Below, piece by piece: positions 6,335-8,528 of a DNA stretch of 8,528 nt (position 1 is the first letter of the stretch; every line of letters begins with the position of its first letter). Both the position numbers and the translations under genes were made by a program. Location of the stretch: the NCBI GenBank assembly GCA_002305435.1, contig DBQZ01000086.1, forward strand, positions 1 to 8,528, read 5' to 3'. The stretch is from Clostridiales bacterium UBA1381. Lineage in GTDB: Bacteria; Bacillota; Clostridia; UBA1381. Below the pieces are notes generated by a model. It had not been told where the DNA came from, did not search any database, and saw only the letters and a program-made list of their open reading frames with translations.

Positions 6335-7564
6335 TTGGCTGTAACGTATAATAATCTATGGAAACTGTTGATAGATAAAAACATGAATAAGACCGAATTA
6401 AAGGAAGCTGCCGGCATTAGCTTTAATGTAATGGCTCGCATGGGTAAGAATGAAACGGTTTCTATGGAAAGTATAGAAAAAATCTGTTATGTATTAAATT
6501 GTAATATCGGTGATGTCGTTTCAATAGCTGATGACGCATTATTAGAGCCTAAGTCTGCACAATTTTCAACAATAGAACTTTTTGCAGGGGCGGGAGGGCT
6601 TGCGCTTGGAATTGAAAGAGCGGGATTTGACACTATAGCTCTTATTGAAATAGATAAAGACGCAGCTGATACTCTTAGAAGAAATCGTCCCAGTTGGAGA
6701 GTCATCAATGAAGATATATCGAATATATCATGTCTTGACTTGCAGGATTATTTTAATTTGAAGTCAGGCGAATTGGACTTATTATCCGGCGGCGCACCTT
6801 GTCAGAGCTTTTCGTATGCCGGCAAGCGATTAGGATTAGAAGATGCCAGAGGGACGTTATTCTATCATTATGCTAAATTTTTGGAGCAACTTCAGCCGAA
6901 AATGTTTCTTTTTGAAAATGTGCGGGGGCTGCTAACTCATGACAGGGGAAGAACGTATCAGACGATAACTGATATATTTGAAAATTGCGGCTATACGATG
7001 TATAAAAAGGTTCTAAATGCCTGGGATTACGGAGTGGCACAAAAAAGAGAACGCTTAATTACAATAGGGATCAGGAATGATCTTGCAAAAAAAGCCGAGT
7101 TCAAATTCCCCGAACCGCATAAATATAAGCCTGTACTTCGTGATATATTGTTAGACTGTCCCAAAAGTGAAGGTACGCCGTATTCGGAATATAAACGAAA
7201 GATATTTGAGCTTGTGCCGCCCGGAGGATATTGGCGGGATATTCCCGAGGATATAGCTAAAGAATATATGAAAAGCTGCTGGTATATGGAAGGCGGAAGG
7301 ACCGGCATTTTAAGACGGTTGAGCTTGGATGAGCCTTCTCTTACCGTATTGACTTCGCCCAGTCAAAAACAGACAGACAGATGTCATCCGATTGAAGCGC
7401 GGCCGTTTACGGTAAGAGAAAACGCAAGGTGTCAGAGTTTTCCGGACGAGTGGCAATTTTGTGGAAGTATCAGCTCGCAATATAAACAGGTTGGAAATGC
7501 CGTCCCTGTCAATCTTGCGTATGATATAGCGGTGGAAATACGAAAAACATTGGAGAAACTATAA
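6335..7564 (+). CDS. DNA cytosine-5 methyltransferase with fused N-terminal XRE-type domain
   Basis: This 409-residue modification enzyme of a type II system methylates carbon 5 of cytosine in its site using S-adenosylmethionine. Residues 1-65 form an XRE/Cro-type helix-turn-helix (TELKEAAGISFNVMARMGKN, then SIEKICYVLNCNIGDVV). The methyltransferase follows with its motifs in order: ELFAGAGGLALG (81-92, motif I), GGAPCQSFS (152-160, motif IV, catalytic Cys156), FENVRGL (193-199, motif VI), QKRERL (236-241, motif VIII), a target-recognition region at about 260-350, PFTVRENARCQSFP (motif IX region) and QVGNAVPVN (385-393, motif X). It starts at TTG: a stop lies directly upstream and GGAAAGGA is well placed. 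The endonuclease gene begins one base after its stop. The fused domain and the dyad in the promoter suggest autorepression. Site specificity is not readable; GGNCC is suggested by the partner's family. Confidence 0.95.
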   Translation: MAVTYNNLWKLLIDKNMNKTELKEAAGISFNVMARMGKNETVSMESIEKICYVLNCNIGDVVSIADDALLEPKSAQFSTIELFAGAGGLALGIERAGFDTIALIEIDKDAADTLRRNRPSWRVINEDISNISCLDLQDYFNLKSGELDLLSGGAPCQSFSYAGKRLGLEDARGTLFYHYAKFLEQLQPKMFLFENVRGLLTHDRGRTYQTITDIFENCGYTMYKKVLNAWDYGVAQKRERLITIGIRNDLAKKAEFKFPEPHKYKPVLRDILLDCPKSEGTPYSEYKRKIFELVPPGGYWRDIPEDIAKEYMKSCWYMEGGRTGILRRLSLDEPSLTVLTSPSQKQTDRCHPIEARPFTVRENARCQSFPDEWQFCGSISSQYKQVGNAVPVNLAYDIAVEIRKTLEKL

Positions 7565-7565
7565 T

Positions 7566-8378
7566 ATGTGGACATTATCATTTATTAACGAAAGCGATTT
7601 TATAAACCATGTGAAAGCAACCATTGAAAAATATGGGGAGAAACTTGAGTCTTTTGACTTAAAGCGTTTCAATAAAAATATAATCGACCCTATAAAACTT
7701 ATATTTGATAAAACGGTGTATCAATCCTCGTGGGAAGAAATAGTAAGTAATGAAATTTTCAGACAGCGGGATAAATCAAACAATAATGATATAGGCTATT
7801 TTCATCAGAGAATTTTCAGTTATATTGATAAATGCCATGTGCCGGACAACGGCAAGGAAGGCGGCTGGGATGTCATATATAAAAATCCTGACGGTATAAC
7901 GCTGCCTGATGGGAGCGTTGTGCATACTGTTTATGTGGAAATGAAAAACAAACATAACACAATGAACTCAGCTTCGGCGGGAAAAACATTTATCAAAATG
8001 CAGAATCAGCTGCTAATGGATGATGATTGTGCGTGCTTTCTTGTTGAAGCAATTGCACAGAGGTCGCAGAACATCAAGTGGGAAACAACAGTTGATAAAA
8101 AGAAGATGGGACATAGGCTGATACGCCGTGTAAGCATGGATCAATTTTACTCCTTAGTGACAGGGCAGGAGGACGCATTTTATCAAATGTGCATGGTTCT
8201 TCCGTCTGTGATACAAAAAGCAGTGGAAGAGCTTGACGGCTCAATCGTTCCCCATGACAGCGTCATCGATGAAATCAAAGCGTTGGCACGAAGGCAGGGC
8301 GACGAACATGACAATTTCTCTATAGCTATGGCGGTGTATATGCTCGGGTTTAGCAGCTACAAAGGATTTGCAAAATAA
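7566..8378 (+). CDS. Type II restriction endonuclease, Eco47II family
   Basis: This 270-residue protein matches the Eco47II restriction endonuclease family, recognised from the block RFNKNIIDPIKLIFD (34-48), DIGYFHQRIFSYI (75-87) and the core YVEMKNKHNTMNS (123-135). The core fits a PD-(D/E)XK nuclease: Asp102 in GGWDV, then Glu125-X-Lys127 after a hairpin. The founding member, Eco47II, cuts GGNCC, so this enzyme may do so too, but I cannot confirm the site. It would cleave DNA left unmethylated by the adjacent enzyme. The ATG lies one base after the methyltransferase stop, with GGAG ten bases upstream inside that gene, so it is cotranscribed and probably coupled. The methyltransferase-first order favours protection before cutting. 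The length is close to the family's, and no frameshift or missing core residue is seen, so it looks active. Confidence 0.87.
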   Translation: MWTLSFINESDFINHVKATIEKYGEKLESFDLKRFNKNIIDPIKLIFDKTVYQSSWEEIVSNEIFRQRDKSNNNDIGYFHQRIFSYIDKCHVPDNGKEGGWDVIYKNPDGITLPDGSVVHTVYVEMKNKHNTMNSASAGKTFIKMQNQLLMDDDCACFLVEAIAQRSQNIKWETTVDKKKMGHRLIRRVSMDQFYSLVTGQEDAFYQMCMVLPSVIQKAVEELDGSIVPHDSVIDEIKALARRQGDEHDNFSIAMAVYMLGFSSYKGFAK

Positions 8379-8417
8379 AGCTCATTAAACTATCTGGTAA
8401 AAACAGTAAACTCCTTG

Positions 8418-8431
8418 ACAAAGCTCTTTGT
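8418..8431. repeat. Short dyad in the spacer after the endonuclease gene
   Basis: ACAAAG and CTTTGT are perfect inverted repeats with only two bases between them, overlapping a TTGACA at 8415-8420. The loop is too small and the following T-run too poor for a convincing terminator. It could be a small protein-binding site. Its sequence echoes TTTGT-TG-ACAAA at 6254-6265 over the methyltransferase -35 box. Confidence 0.35.
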
Positions 8432-8442
8432 TGTAATATTGA

Positions 8443-8471
8443 TTGACATCCATGCCATTTTGTGATATTGT
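8443..8471 (+). promoter_or_regulatory. Promoter of the gene at the right edge
   Basis: TTGACA (8443-8448) and TATTGT (8466-8471) are 17 bases apart, with TGA directly before the -10 box. Transcription would start near 8478, about 30 bases before the ATG at 8507. A second TTGACA at 8415 has no well-placed -10. Confidence 0.65.
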
Positions 8472-8491
8472 ATACTTATAGAATATATATC

Positions 8492-8500
8492 AAGGAGGGG
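8492..8500 (+). promoter_or_regulatory. Strong ribosome binding site
   Basis: AAGGAGGGG is nearly a full match to the anti-Shine-Dalgarno sequence and ends six bases before an ATG. Together with the promoter just upstream it marks the real start of a gene leaving the window. Confidence 0.8.
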
Positions 8501-8506
8501 AAACGA

Positions 8507-8528
8507 ATGCAGTCTGAATTATTCACAT
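8507..8528 (+). CDS. Start of a gene cut off at the right edge
   Basis: The ATG at 8507 opens a frame reading MQSELFT to the window end. It has its own promoter and an excellent ribosome site, so it is very likely a true gene transcribed separately from the restriction-modification pair. Seven residues are too few to name a family. Confidence 0.7.

Noticed and set aside
6325..6351. An eight-codon upstream frame (MNIVGCNV) overlapping the methyltransferase TTG start.
   Set aside because: Its ATG lies inside the ribosome site itself, leaving no spacing for its own initiation.
8379..8440. A terminator after the restriction endonuclease gene.
   Set aside because: No stable GC hairpin followed by a T-run could be found. 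The only dyad has a two-base loop.

Overview
The window looks like accessory DNA from a low-to-mid-GC Gram-positive anaerobe of the Clostridia (gut Oscillospirales or Lachnospirales type). The reasons are strong AGGAGG-like ribosome sites, extended -10 promoters, a secreted stalk-domain protein and glycosyltransferases of the kind found in Firmicutes surface-polysaccharide clusters. No rRNA, tRNA, CRISPR array, transposase or phage gene is visible. The taxonomic guess is inference from style, not from a marker gene.

Region 1 (1-4863, minus strand) is the front of a surface or exopolysaccharide operon. A promoter at 4835-4863 would make a roughly 225-nt leader holding inverted repeats. It is followed by a GT4 glycosyltransferase (GTG start), a membrane acyltransferase-3 protein that overlaps it by four bases, a second GT4 enzyme with a six-cysteine insertion, and a radical SAM/SPASM protein. 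A further gene starts on the last three bases of the left edge, so the operon continues out of the window. Together these genes would build and acylate a glycan; the role of the radical SAM enzyme is open.

Region 2 (4864-6152) holds a spacer with a GC-rich inverted repeat and a minus-strand gene for a secreted protein with two stalk-like (copper amine oxidase N-like) segments. Its promoter is good, and its predicted transcript begins in an A7G7 run that includes the ribosome site.

Region 3 (6258-8378, plus strand) is a compact type II restriction-modification system: a DNA cytosine-5 methyltransferase with an XRE-type helix-turn-helix fused at its N terminus, then one base later an Eco47II-family restriction endonuclease. 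The single promoter carries a 29-bp imperfect dyad across its -10 box, which suggests that the fused DNA-binding domain represses its own operon. By hand count, GGNCC (the site of the family's founding member) occurs only four times in the window, far below chance.

Region 4 (8379-8528) is a short spacer with a promoter and a very strong ribosome site in front of a gene of which only seven codons are visible.
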